Notes: generated by a model not told the origin, from the sequence alone. A stretch of DNA of 64,000 bases from UBA7446 sp038143535 (GCA_038143535.1 JAYQMD010000001.1:620001-684000); one strand, 5' to 3'; shown: positions 18,309 to 26,773, numbered from the stretch's first letter. Made by a program: numbers and translations.

Positions 18309-19073
18309 TTACTTTTTTTTGTTGATTAGTTCTTGTGCCAACTTCAAATAGCTAGAAGCCCCTTTGCATGTGGCATCGTAATCAATAATTGTTTCTCCAA
18401 AGCTGGGTGCTTCACCAAGTTTTACATTTCTTTGGATAATAGTACTAAAGACCATGTTTCCAAAGTGTTTTTTCACTTCATCCACAACTTGGTTCGACAA
18501 ACGCAGTCTGGAGTCGTACATGGTGAGTAACATGCCTTCAATCCCAAGGCCTACATTGTGGATTTTTTGAATACTTTTTATGGTGTTTAGTAGTTTTCCT
18601 AATCCTTCGAGTGCAAAATATTCGCATTGAATGGGAATGATAACCGAATGAGCAGCCGTAAGCGCATTTAATGTAATCAGCCCAAGGGAAGGCGCACAGT
18701 CAATAAAAATATAATCGTAATCGTCTTTAATGGGTTCCAGTGCCTTTCGAAGCATCATTTCCCGATGGGTTTTGTCAACCAACTCAATTTCGATGGCCAC
18801 TAGGTCAATATGTGCTGGTATTATATCAAGGTTTGGTGAATTTGTTGCTAAAATGGCTTCTTTAGCAGTAACGGTGTGCTCTAATACTTGATAGGATCCT
18901 TTTTCAACGGCATCAACCTCAATGCCTAGTCCAGATGTAGCGTTGGCTTGCGGATCGGCATCAACGAGGAGTACTTTTTTTTCAAGTACGCCAAGTGAAG
19001 CCGCAAGATTTACAGAAGTGGTTGTTTTTCCAACCCCGCCTTTCTGATTCGCTATGGCAATAATTTTTCCCAT
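18309..19073 (-). CDS. parA: Chromosome partitioning ATPase ParA/Soj
   Basis: Deviant Walker-A ATPase that moves ParB-parS complexes. 254 aa. It shows KGGVGKTTTSVNLAASLG at residues 10-27, the switch DADPQANATSGLG near 39 and FIDCAPSLGLIT near 117. First gene of a six-gene operon (parA-parB-DUF5683-dapB-lepB-wbqC) with spacers of 0-1 base or short overlaps. Confidence 0.95.
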   Translation of the reverse strand: MGKIIAIANQKGGVGKTTTSVNLAASLGVLEKKVLLVDADPQANATSGLGIEVDAVEKGSYQVLEHTVTAKEAILATNSPNLDIIPAHIDLVAIEIELVDKTHREMMLRKALEPIKDDYDYIFIDCAPSLGLITLNALTAAHSVIIPIQCEYFALEGLGKLLNTIKSIQKIHNVGLGIEGMLLTMYDSRLRLSNQVVDEVKKHFGNMVFSTIIQRNVKLGEAPSFGETIIDYDATCKGASSYLKLAQELINKKK

Positions 19074-19094
19074 CTAAACAAATGAAATGTAAAA

Positions 19095-19129
19095 ATACTA
19101 CTAAAATGCAGTAGTATCTACCAAATTTA
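19095..19129 (-). promoter_or_regulatory. parA promoter -10 box with adjoining palindrome
   Basis: On the minus strand TAAATTTG (19122-19129) matches TAnnTTTG. An 8-base perfect dyad, ATACTACT with AGTAGTAT around a 7-base spacer (19095-19117), covers the expected transcription start. It may be an operator. It is followed by a short T-run on the minus strand, so a weak terminator for the SDR gene is the alternative. Confidence 0.4.
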
Positions 19130-19135
19130 TGTTAA

Positions 19136-20011
19136 CTATTTTTTCTTTCTAATGGCAAGCTCTAATATGTCCCACATGGTTTTTTTAACCTGCTCTAGAT
19201 TGTTGAATTGACCAGCGCCTTTGAGCCATTCGCCACCATCCAGTGTGATTACTTCTCCGTTGAGGTAAGCGCCAAAATCTGAAACCATATAGGCAACTAG
19301 ATTTGCCAACTCTTGATGTTCGCCCACTCTTCCAATTGGAATACGTTTTTTAGGATCAAATTTCTTTTTTATTGGTGCAGGCAGCAAACGATCCCAAGCA
19401 CCTTTGGTAGGGAAGGGGCCGGGAGCAACAGCGTTAAAACGCATGCCGTATTTTGCCCACTCAACAGCCAGTGAGCGTGTCATGGCCAAAACCCCTGCTT
19501 TTGCACAGGCGGAAGGCACTACATAGCCCGAACCTGTAAAGGCATAGGTGGTTACGACATTGAGTACATTGGTGTTTTGTTGTTTGGTTTTAATCCAATG
19601 TTTTCCAAAGCTAAGCGTACAGTTTTTTGTTCCCTTAAGAACAATATCCAAAATGGTGTCAAACGCATTTGACGACAGCCGTTCGGTAGGTGCTATAAAA
19701 TTACCAGCCGCATTATTGACCAATACGTCTACAGGTCCATACGTTTCCAGTACTTGACTGTGCATGGATTCAACTTCATCAATATTGCGAACATCACAAG
19801 CAACCGCAAAACAATCACCTCCTGTTTCTTGCATTAATTCCTGTGCGGTAATTTCTAGCTTTTCGAAATTACGTGAAGTTATGGCAACCTTAGCTCCAAG
19901 TGTTAGAAAATAACGGGTCATCGATTTACCTAGTCCACTTCCGCCGCCAGTAACAACTATAACTTTTCCTGCTAAGGCATCGTCTCGCAACATTTGTTCT
20001 GCGTGTTTCAT
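19136..20011 (-). CDS. SDR oxidoreductase, 2,4-dienoyl-CoA-reductase-like
   Basis: NAD(P)-dependent short-chain dehydrogenase, 291 aa. It shows TGGGSGLGKSMTRYF near residue 21 and NNAAGNFIAPTERLS near 97. The usual YxxxK is replaced: the region reads GSGYVVPSACAKAGVLAM, with Ser at the Tyr position but Lys kept, as in DECR-type dienoyl-CoA reductases. PGPFPTKGAWDRL near 208 also fits that group. Role in unsaturated fatty-acid beta-oxidation is inferred. Confidence 0.8.
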   Translation of the reverse strand: MKHAEQMLRDDALAGKVIVVTGGGSGLGKSMTRYFLTLGAKVAITSRNFEKLEITAQELMQETGGDCFAVACDVRNIDEVESMHSQVLETYGPVDVLVNNAAGNFIAPTERLSSNAFDTILDIVLKGTKNCTLSFGKHWIKTKQQNTNVLNVVTTYAFTGSGYVVPSACAKAGVLAMTRSLAVEWAKYGMRFNAVAPGPFPTKGAWDRLLPAPIKKKFDPKKRIPIGRVGEHQELANLVAYMVSDFGAYLNGEVITLDGGEWLKGAGQFNNLEQVKKTMWDILELAIRKKK

Positions 20012-20026
20012 GTTGTTTTTATTTAG

Positions 20027-20338
20027 TTAATTAATTGTGTCAGCATACTCAATAAGGTATACGTCCTCATTCTTTCTTTTCATCAGATAACGCTCTCTTG
20101 CATAGCGTTCCATTTCTATGGAGTCGCTTAACTGTAAGAGTGTTTTTCTGTCTAAAGCGATACTTTCTTCCAAAGTGCTTTTTTGCCTTTCTAGTTCCGA
20201 TAATTTGCGCTCAAGACTAAAGTAAATGAGCAGCGAATTGGAATCCAGAAAAACCATCCATACAATAAAAAATATCCCAATTAAGGCATATAGGTTGGTG
20301 GCTAACTTAAACCATGGATTTTTAAAAAGCTTTTTCAT
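20027..20338 (-). CDS. FtsB/DivIC-family septum protein
   Basis: 103 aa. One membrane helix (about 13-32) is followed by a coiled coil (about 36-75) and the short ERYARERYLMKRKNEDVYLIE motif typical of septum formation initiator proteins. It overlaps udk by 4 bases. Probably part of the divisome, by family. Confidence 0.8.
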   Translation of the reverse strand: MKKLFKNPWFKLATNLYALIGIFFIVWMVFLDSNSLLIYFSLERKLSELERQKSTLEESIALDRKTLLQLSDSIEMERYARERYLMKRKNEDVYLIEYADTIN

Positions 20339-20937
20339 CTAATTGTTGTTGCTATCCACGCCTGCATTTGATTTTTCGCAACGTTCAAATCGTTATTTAT
20401 GATCACCACGTCTGCCGTGTGCAAATGTGGCGCTATAAACTGATTGTGCATGGCGTGAAGTGTATTTTCAAAACGCGCCATCACTTCTTCTTTTGTTCTG
20501 CCTCTAGTGTTTATATCACGTTCCATACGTCGTTCAACGCGTTTATTTATATCAGCTTCAATATACACTTTATAGTCAAATAAATCACGAAGTGGCGCAT
20601 GAGCAAACACCAAAATACCTTCAATTAAAATATATTTTTTTGGATGGATAACCTCAATTTCATCCTTTCGTAAATGCTGTTCGAATGAATATAATGGGCT
20701 TTTTATTGATTTGCCATTTTTAAGTTGGACAACATGATTTACAAGTAAACCCAAATCAAGCGCATCGGGGTGATCAAAGTTGATGAGACAACGTGCTTCA
20801 AAAGACAGCTCTGGCAAGTGTTTGTAATAGCGGTCTTGCGAGAGTATTAGCGTTTCCTCTTTGCCCAACATCTCTGCAACATAATTGACAAGTGTGGTTT
20901 TGCCCGCACCCGTACCGCCACTAATTCCAATTATCAC
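20335..20937 (-). CDS. udk: Uridine kinase
   Basis: Phosphorylates uridine/cytidine for pyrimidine salvage. 200 aa. It shows the P-loop GISGGTGAGKTTL at residues 3-15, SQDRYYKHLPELS near 34, NFDHPDALD near 53 and the lid RRMERDINTRGRT near 137. First gene of the udk-divIC pair; downstream of the tRNA-Pro(GGG) gene on the same strand. Confidence 0.94.
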   Translation of the reverse strand: MIIGISGGTGAGKTTLVNYVAEMLGKEETLILSQDRYYKHLPELSFEARCLINFDHPDALDLGLLVNHVVQLKNGKSIKSPLYSFEQHLRKDEIEVIHPKKYILIEGILVFAHAPLRDLFDYKVYIEADINKRVERRMERDINTRGRTKEEVMARFENTLHAMHNQFIAPHLHTADVVIINNDLNVAKNQMQAWIATTIR

Positions 20938-21080
20938 CTAACACTGATTTTTGTAAAGATAAGCTTCCAAATCAGATGGTCTGCTTTTTTGGAATGATAA
21001 ATGTTAACAGAAAAACAAACGATGTTAACCTGCTTCATTTTAAACTTTAATGGAATACGCAATTGGCTATTAAGGCTAAA

Positions 21081-21158
<78 letters not shown>

Positions 21159-21180
21159 AATAAAAGGTCGGTTTTAAAAA

Positions 21181-21204
21181 GTCGGGGTGGCAGGATTCGA
21201 ACCT
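21181..21204. repeat. Left attachment site repeat (attL core)
   Basis: 24 bases identical to 34184-34207. This copy is the displaced original tRNA 3' end; sequence diverges immediately after ACCT. It is 22 bases from tRNA-Pro(GGG). Confidence 0.9.
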
Positions 21205-21211
21205 ACCACAT

Positions 21212-21287
21212 TTTACTCTGTAAAATCAGAGTAAACCCCATTTTTTTTGATGAAAATCCATCATTTTGGGTACTAATAGTACCCAAA
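21212..21287. promoter_or_regulatory. Left-end dyads, putative integrase/excisionase arm region
   Basis: Two perfect dyads lie just inside attL. TTTACTCTG (21212-21220) pairs with CAGAGTAAA (21227-21235). TTTGGGTACT (21265-21274) pairs with AGTACCCAAA (21278-21287) around a 3-base spacer. The second motif recurs at the right end, as expected for arm-type sites of a tyrosine integrase. A T8 run follows the first dyad, so it could also be a terminator reading into the element. Confidence 0.5.
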
Positions 21288-21441
21288 CTATTTTTTATTC
21301 GTTTACCAGTATTTAAATGAACATTCCCAAAGGGTTGACAAATTTAATATTTCAAATTTAATAATTGACTAAATCAATAAATAAACATTTTAATTAATAC
21401 AATTTATTTCGTTTTCCTTCACTTAATACTATTTATACAAG

Positions 21442-21710
21442 GAAGGATTCTTTCATGGATTGATAGTTCCATGAAACATATATCCTTCTGAGAGTATGTA
21501 ATGTTTAAGTGTAGTTGTTGTAACTCACCTTGTAACCTTAATCCTCTTTCATACTTAAAATCTATCGGTTTCTTAATCACCAGATGTTGAGATACATCAA
21601 ACGAGAGGGGTGATATCCATTCAGAGTGGGAATGGATAATTGAGGAATTAAATACTCAATGGTGTTCTTCCATATCCGAAGAATTTTATCATCCTCACCT
21701 TAGGGTGAGG
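21442..21710 (+). ncRNA. Candidate structured RNA or leader (chain of stem-loops)
   Basis: The 547 bases from 21205 to 21751 hold no convincing gene. Within them, perfect stems follow each other. GAAGGAT/ATCCTTC encloses TTTCATGGA/TCCATGAAA (21442-21488). ATCACC/GGTGAT encloses GATGT/ACATC (21576-21614). TATCCATTC/GAATGGATA (21614-21638), ATTGAG/CTCAAT (21639-21660), TTCTTC/GAAGAA (21665-21683) and CCTCACC/GGTGAGG (21693-21710) follow. The 3' stems abut almost without spacers and end 42 bases before the first ORF. Strand and transcription are inferred from that gene. No match to a known RNA family recognised. Confidence 0.5.
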
Positions 21711-21751
21711 TGTATCCACTCCGAAGATAATTTACACTTAGAAGTATTAAA

Positions 21752-21967
21752 ATGAAAACCAAAAACAACCAAACTCAAATACCAAATCCGAAAGAATTTG
21801 TTCAAGAATTGATAAGAAAATCAAAGTTGGTAAAGAACTTTCACAAAGAGTTAGAAGTATACAGAATGAAAGGAGATAGGGAAGGGTATGAGATGAAATT
21901 TAAAGAATTAATGGATAAAGAAGAGAGAAAATCAAAATGGAAGAAAGAATATCAAAGAAACAATTAA
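21752..21967 (+). CDS. Small charged protein of the element
   Basis: 71 aa, Lys/Glu-rich and predicted helical (EFVQELIRKSKLVKNFHKELE, then MKFKELMDKEERKSKWKK). No known domain recognised. It overlaps the next gene by 31 bases and follows the structured non-coding region, so the two probably form a small early operon. Possible partner or regulator of the HTH protein; function unknown. Confidence 0.6.
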   Translation: MKTKNNQTQIPNPKEFVQELIRKSKLVKNFHKELEVYRMKGDREGYEMKFKELMDKEERKSKWKKEYQRNN

Positions 21968-22149
21968 TGGAACTCTACGGAGTAAATAGAAACACCATAG
22001 AAGATTGGAGAAGGACGAAAGGATTAAAAATGATAGAGATAACCTCTCACTCGAAATACATCCTTAAAAACGATTTAATTGAGTGGGAGAACTCGTTGAA
22101 ACCAAAAGATAGGGTTAAGAGGTTTAATAAAGATGAGGTGTCAAAATAG
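21937..22149 (+). CDS. Excisionase-like helix-turn-helix protein
   Basis: 70 aa. The pattern SKKQLMELYGVNRNTIEDWR is a winged HTH of the MerR/Xis type, followed by a wing (LKMIEITSHSKYILKNDLIEW). Size and position near attL fit a recombination directionality factor that would bend the left arm region for excision. ATG 21937 lies inside the preceding ORF. It ends convergently, 71 bases from the nuclease operon end. Confidence 0.7.
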   Translation: MEERISKKQLMELYGVNRNTIEDWRRTKGLKMIEITSHSKYILKNDLIEWENSLKPKDRVKRFNKDEVSK

Positions 22150-22220
22150 ATAATTGACATAATTTACTTAATTAATTGTTTTACTTAACATGTGATTAGT
22201 CAAATATATTTCCTCTTATT

Positions 22221-23417
22221 TCAAACATTTTTTAATTCAATTAATTCATTATGATGTTCTTCAAACTTATTTTCAACTGAGTTTATAATTGGAGTGATTT
22301 TATCTAAAAAATTATTAACCTCTAATCTCATTTCTTCATCACTCATGGAAGGGATTTCTTCATAAATGAACTTTTCTTTTTTGTCTTTATTTACAAACCA
22401 TTTTTTTCCTTTGGATTCTCTGAACCCACTTATTTCAAGTAATATCTCTTCAACTCTTTTCGAATTATATTTTGTGTCAGATGGTGATAAAACTGTTTTA
22501 AAATTAAATTTATTAGATGAAGGTGTAAGTACAATCTCAAATAAAAAAGATTCTCTTTTATTCCATCCGTTTTTGGTTTCTTTATTGTAGTAAATATATT
22601 TTTCAATTTTTGGTGTAAACCATCTAACGTAATGTTTGTTTTCAGAACCTAAAATCCAACCACGTTTTCGAATTTCATCAATAATAATTACTCTTATATC
22701 ATCAATAAACTCAGGTTTATGTTCGATAATAAAATCAAATAATTCTTTATGATTTTGATATATTTTTTTAGAAAGTTCAGTTAATTTATCTGTACCCATA
22801 AGTTCTCGTTTTATTATGGTTATATAGTCTTTTATGTAATTTTTAACTTGTTCGTTTAGTGATTCACCGTATACAGAAATTATTCGGTCTAATGATTCTA
22901 CTATGAATTCATACGAAATAGGTTCGTATGTATCAGATTCATCTTCAGATGTTGTCCCCTCTGGAGTTAGATAAACAAATGTTTGATGGTGATTAGGGAA
23001 TTGACTTTCAATTATCTCCTTATATCTTTTAAGTTGATTTGAGTGTTCTCTTGAAAGAACTTTATTCTCAACACAAACTACCACATTTTCAAGTTTGATT
23101 AGGATATCTATATTCTTCCATTCACGTTGAATTTCAACTTTAGATAAATCCATTCCCTCAACATCAACTTGGTCTAAATCTCCAAACTTGTCTGAAGAAA
23201 AAACCTCTCTTAAAAATCGTTTTAAAAAGATGTCACCGAGTTTGTGGGATTGATTAGGGTCTAATAACCAAGAAAGAAAATTAGAGTGTCTAATCTCATT
23301 TTTTGTGATTCGTAGAATTTGAAAAATATTAGGATTCTTTAAACCTAAATCAAGTTTATCAAAGTCCTCATCTTTGAGTAGTGAATCGTAAGACGATTTT
23401 AATTTGATGATATCCAT
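22221..23417 (-). CDS. PD-(D/E)XK nuclease superfamily protein (PDDEXK_4-like)
   Basis: 398 aa. The N-terminal block IRHSNFLSWLLDPNQSHKLG (about 43-62) with FLKRFL is the family start. The nuclease core reads IDILIKLENVVVCVENKVLS (about 103-122), giving the D...ExK-type pattern with a conserved Glu-Asn-Lys, then EHSNQLKRYKEI. Proteins of this group are common in defence islands, but few have known targets. ATG overlaps the upstream stop as TAATG, so it is translationally coupled to the DUF5655 gene. Last gene of a three-gene operon. Confidence 0.75.
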   Translation of the reverse strand: MDIIKLKSSYDSLLKDEDFDKLDLGLKNPNIFQILRITKNEIRHSNFLSWLLDPNQSHKLGDIFLKRFLREVFSSDKFGDLDQVDVEGMDLSKVEIQREWKNIDILIKLENVVVCVENKVLSREHSNQLKRYKEIIESQFPNHHQTFVYLTPEGTTSEDESDTYEPISYEFIVESLDRIISVYGESLNEQVKNYIKDYITIIKRELMGTDKLTELSKKIYQNHKELFDFIIEHKPEFIDDIRVIIIDEIRKRGWILGSENKHYVRWFTPKIEKYIYYNKETKNGWNKRESFLFEIVLTPSSNKFNFKTVLSPSDTKYNSKRVEEILLEISGFRESKGKKWFVNKDKKEKFIYEEIPSMSDEEMRLEVNNFLDKITPIINSVENKFEEHHNELIELKNV

Positions 23418-24340
23418 TAGTGTTCTTTATCGTTATATGATTGTTTGATAAGAACCATCAAGTAATCTAAATCGGTAGTTCCGTTAACTTTTACTTCATA
23501 ATCACCATTACCATAATGACCAACATTACTGACATCTCTACAAATATTCATTGGATCAGGAATACTACCAAACTTCATGTTAATAAATAACTTTAATTGT
23601 TTCTTTTGAAATTCAATGTCAACAAAATTTGTACTTCTTTTAAAACCTATGTATTCTTTTCTTGGGATGATATCAATATCCGAACCTAAATCCATGATTC
23701 TTTCTTTTAACTTAAAATATATTTCATTTATTTCGTCAGAACCATGACCTAAATGTTTTTCCTCAGAATACACTTTAACCTCTCGTGTAACCTGTGAAAT
23801 AACAGAGTTTGTCTTTGATGTTTTTAAAGTTTCAATACTTTCTTTAGAGTTGGACTTGTGTTGATTTAAAACAACTGTATCGTTTGAGTATTTTCTTATT
23901 TCCCACAATTCAAATGGTAAATCCTTGAAGTTTACACTATCCTTTTGATATGAATTAAAAGAGGGGGAAACAAAGATTATTCTCGATTGAGACCAATCAA
24001 TATCTTCCATTTTTAAAACCTTGTTAAAGTGTTGTGAAAGTACAAGAAGAAAATCAGATTTATTATTCAGAAGTAATTGAAGATAAGTGTAACCTTGGTC
24101 AATTACAGAATAACTACTCCCTTTTTTATATTCAATGATAATAAATGAGTTTGTTTCACTATCATAACATAGAGTGTCAATTCGGTATTTATCAACCGAA
24201 AGTTCAGATTGAATAAATTTAATATTGAAAACCGATTCTGTATTCTTCTCAACTAAATCTTGAATGTTTTTTTCTAATTTGAAGGATAATTGGTCAACCT
24301 CTTGAAGGTTCGATTTATTACTTAATTTAAATACTTTCAT
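23417..24340 (-). CDS. Nuclease-fold protein with C-terminal DUF5655
   Basis: 307 aa in two parts. Residues 1-160 carry a PD-(D/E)XK-like core, RIDTLCYDSETNSFIIIEYK near 53-72, with Asp and Glu-x-Lys in register, then VIDQGYTYLQLLL. Residues about 205-305 match DUF5655 (YFKLKERIMDLG, FVDIEFQKKQLKLFI, CRDVSNVGHYGNGDYEV, LDYLMVLIKQSY). Such fusions occur in bacteria with no firm role, often beside restriction-like genes. It starts 18 bases after the 154-aa gene. Confidence 0.75.
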   Translation of the reverse strand: MKVFKLSNKSNLQEVDQLSFKLEKNIQDLVEKNTESVFNIKFIQSELSVDKYRIDTLCYDSETNSFIIIEYKKGSSYSVIDQGYTYLQLLLNNKSDFLLVLSQHFNKVLKMEDIDWSQSRIIFVSPSFNSYQKDSVNFKDLPFELWEIRKYSNDTVVLNQHKSNSKESIETLKTSKTNSVISQVTREVKVYSEEKHLGHGSDEINEIYFKLKERIMDLGSDIDIIPRKEYIGFKRSTNFVDIEFQKKQLKLFINMKFGSIPDPMNICRDVSNVGHYGNGDYEVKVNGTTDLDYLMVLIKQSYNDKEH

Positions 24341-24358
24341 TTGTCTTTTTTAAATTCT

Positions 24359-24823
24359 TCATTCTTTTTCCCAAAAGTTCATTTGAAACTCTGGAAGGTA
24401 TACTTCTAATATTTTTTCATTTTTCTGAGATTGAGGTAGTTTGTCAAAACCATCAATTATCTCATTCATTCTTTCTTGAACTTTTTTCTCAGAACCCATA
24501 TACAACTGTTTCTTTTTGGAGTTCACATACCAAACTCCACGATAGTATGTTTTACCTTTTAAAAAGAAATCCTCAACTCTAAAGGTTGGGAATTCTACTC
24601 CCAATTCTTTGATTTGAGTTTTAAGTTCTCCTAACTCTTCTTTGAGTGAATTAACCTCTGATTTTTTCTTTAAAACAGGTTTCATCAACTCATCTATTTT
24701 ATCTTCTCTTCTTTGAATCATTTTCTTCAAAGTGGAGATTCTACCTCGAAGAACCCTTTCCTCTCGTGAGAGTTCTTGAAATTCTTTAGGAGAAAAATTC
24801 ACCGATTGGGGTCTACCTTTCAT
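24359..24823 (-). CDS. Coiled-coil protein, first gene of the nuclease operon
   Basis: 154 aa, not recognised as a family. Residues about 15-75 are a Lys/Glu-rich coiled coil. The next part, GKTYYRGVWYVNSKKKQLYM with GSEKKV, resembles the small beta-sheet DNA-binding modules seen at integrase N-termini. It could be a DNA-recognition or regulatory subunit for the two following nuclease genes; that is inference from gene order. Confidence 0.6.
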   Translation of the reverse strand: MKGRPQSVNFSPKEFQELSREERVLRGRISTLKKMIQRREDKIDELMKPVLKKKSEVNSLKEELGELKTQIKELGVEFPTFRVEDFFLKGKTYYRGVWYVNSKKKQLYMGSEKKVQERMNEIIDGFDKLPQSQKNEKILEVYLPEFQMNFWEKE

Positions 24824-24854
24824 CAGTTATAGTTTTTGTAAATCTAGTCAAAAA

Positions 24855-24899
24855 ATAGATATAATTCAAAGTTATATCTATAAATTACTATAATAGTAA
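24855..24899. promoter_or_regulatory. Two operator-like dyads between divergent genes
   Basis: Between the nuclease operon (minus) and the MORN gene (plus), ATAGATATAA (24855-24864) pairs perfectly with TTATATCTAT (24872-24881). TTACTAT (24885-24891) pairs with ATAGTAA (24893-24899). A third, looser hairpin (GAGAG/CTCTC inside TTGATT/AATCAA) lies near 24930-24965. These suggest dimeric repressor sites controlling both directions. Confidence 0.45.
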
Positions 24900-25022
24900 A
24901 TGGATATAATATTTCGTATATTAAGTAGAGTTGATTGAGAGTTCGTTCTCTCCACTTTTAATCAATGAGTAACAAGTGAGAGTATAATTAAAACCGAGTG
25001 GGTATAAAACACAAAATAAATT

Positions 25023-26759
25023 ATGAAAAAATCAGAAATTAAAAACGGAGGATTGGTAAAGAATAGTAACCAACCACAAAATCAAAAACCATTTGATGTG
25101 GTTATGAATGAACACTTTGAAAAGTGTTTTCAAAGAGGATACAAAAATGAAACCTCCCATTCAAGAACATGGTTTATTCCAATTGTAAAAGAACAATCCT
25201 TAATGGATGATATAATGGATATTAAATCACAAAATAATCATTGGTATAATGATTATGATATGTTAAGTGAAATCTTCCCAAAACTCCAATTAGAGGTTAA
25301 TACTGATGATGAAGAAAATATTTCATCAATCTATGTTCTTTATCCCAAGGGAGGAAAACTTTACAGAGTGATTTCCCAAAAGGATTACGGAATAATTAAA
25401 AGTAGAATGGAACTAAAAAATGGAAAGTATGTTCCTTATGAAAAATGTGATTTAGAACCTTACAATGGTGTTGTTAAACAAAGGGATAAATGGGGTGGAA
25501 GAATTGTAAGTTCTATTTCTTACAAAAATGGGGTTAAAGATGGTGAATGTTACAAATATTATAGTGAGAAAAACCATGTAACACCTTATGAGAAAACTAC
25601 TTTCAAAAATGGGAAGAGAAATGGTGAATTTGAAAATACTCTTAGTGGTGAAAAAGGAAATTATATCAACAATAAAAAGAATGGTGAGTGGAAGGTTAAA
25701 GAAAATTCTGTTAAACATGAAACTTATTCCCCATATGAAACTAAATTCTCAAAGAATGATTTCAATGATGTGTTACACATTCACCACAAAAACTTAAATG
25801 ATATTTTCAAGGATACAGATAATATCATCATTGTAAATTATGTAGATGGTGTTCTAAATGGAAAGTTTGAATCAAAAGATTATAAAGGAGAGTTTCATAT
25901 GGGTTTACCAAATGGATTGGTTTGTAGGAAGGATTATTATACTTCTAATTATGAGAATACTCTTTATTTAGATGGAATTCGAAAATCATCCGTGAGTTTC
26001 CGTTTTGGAGAAGATTGTTCTTTTGATAAGGAAGATAAATATGAAATTTGTAGTTACAACTCATTAGGAACTCATGTAAAAGAAAGTATAACTCTTTCAA
26101 CAGATGGGTTGTATAATATTCCAAAACCAATTAAATCCAAAACTGAAAAATTCCTTACAGAGGATTTATACAACTCAATCATCAAACATCAGAACAATAA
26201 GTTAGATGAACCTTTAGAACAATTCCTTAGGAATTGGGTGGTAACAGATATTTCAAGTTATGAGTTGGAAATTAACAAACACAAACCAAATGAAAACAAA
26301 CTAAAAAGTTCCATAAGAATTGAAAGATTCACACCAAATTACTTAAAAGTTAAGAGTGATGGTTATAGGAATGATGAAATACATAATTATTTCATTGAGG
26401 AATGTGGTTATCCATATTATGATGAGATAGGTTATGAGAAAAAATTGATTAGGTCAAATGAATACCGAAATGTTAGTTTCTATAGTAAATTACTTCCCAA
26501 ATTATTTATGTTTTCTCAAAGTGGAGAACCAAATAAAGTTTTCTTAAATGGTGAAGTTTTAGATGAATACATTGGTGAAGAAATCAATCCTATCTTAATA
26601 AACTTCCAAAAAGAACAATACCAATTGTTATCAGATGAAATGAAATCTTCTTACGAAAAACAACTTAAAAAAGAAGAAAAGAAAAAGAAATCTGAAGAAA
26701 AACAAAAACAAAAGGAAAGAGAAAAGAATGGTTTACTTAGTTCCTTTCCAATGGATTAA
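25023..26759 (+). CDS. MORN-repeat (YwqK-like) protein
   Basis: 578 aa. The central part has MORN_2-type repeats: YKNGVKDGECYKYY, FKNGKRNGEFENT, YINNKKNGEWKV and YVDGVLNGKFES between residues about 165 and 300. The N-terminal 150 residues and the region 370-535 are not recognised. The last 40 residues are a Lys/Glu-rich helix. No signal peptide, so cytoplasmic. MORN repeats bind lipids or proteins, and YwqK homologues have been named antitoxins, but no toxin partner is evident here. It has its own terminator. Confidence 0.75.
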   Translation: MKKSEIKNGGLVKNSNQPQNQKPFDVVMNEHFEKCFQRGYKNETSHSRTWFIPIVKEQSLMDDIMDIKSQNNHWYNDYDMLSEIFPKLQLEVNTDDEENISSIYVLYPKGGKLYRVISQKDYGIIKSRMELKNGKYVPYEKCDLEPYNGVVKQRDKWGGRIVSSISYKNGVKDGECYKYYSEKNHVTPYEKTTFKNGKRNGEFENTLSGEKGNYINNKKNGEWKVKENSVKHETYSPYETKFSKNDFNDVLHIHHKNLNDIFKDTDNIIIVNYVDGVLNGKFESKDYKGEFHMGLPNGLVCRKDYYTSNYENTLYLDGIRKSSVSFRFGEDCSFDKEDKYEICSYNSLGTHVKESITLSTDGLYNIPKPIKSKTEKFLTEDLYNSIIKHQNNKLDEPLEQFLRNWVVTDISSYELEINKHKPNENKLKSSIRIERFTPNYLKVKSDGYRNDEIHNYFIEECGYPYYDEIGYEKKLIRSNEYRNVSFYSKLLPKLFMFSQSGEPNKVFLNGEVLDEYIGEEINPILINFQKEQYQLLSDEMKSSYEKQLKKEEKKKKSEEKQKQKEREKNGLLSSFPMD

Positions 26760-26773
26760 AAAAATTTGGAATT

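Noticed and set aside
17459..19073. parS site near parAB
   Set aside because: I looked for GTTTCACGTGAAAC-like palindromes and found none; the TACTACT dyad does not match.
21576..21710. Integron attC-like site
   Set aside because: Stems are many and short, without the R/L box core and without an integron-type integrase; the element integrase is a tRNA-targeting one.
25023..26759. MORN protein as antitoxin of a toxin-antitoxin pair
   Set aside because: No small toxin-like gene is adjacent or co-directional; it is followed by its own terminator.
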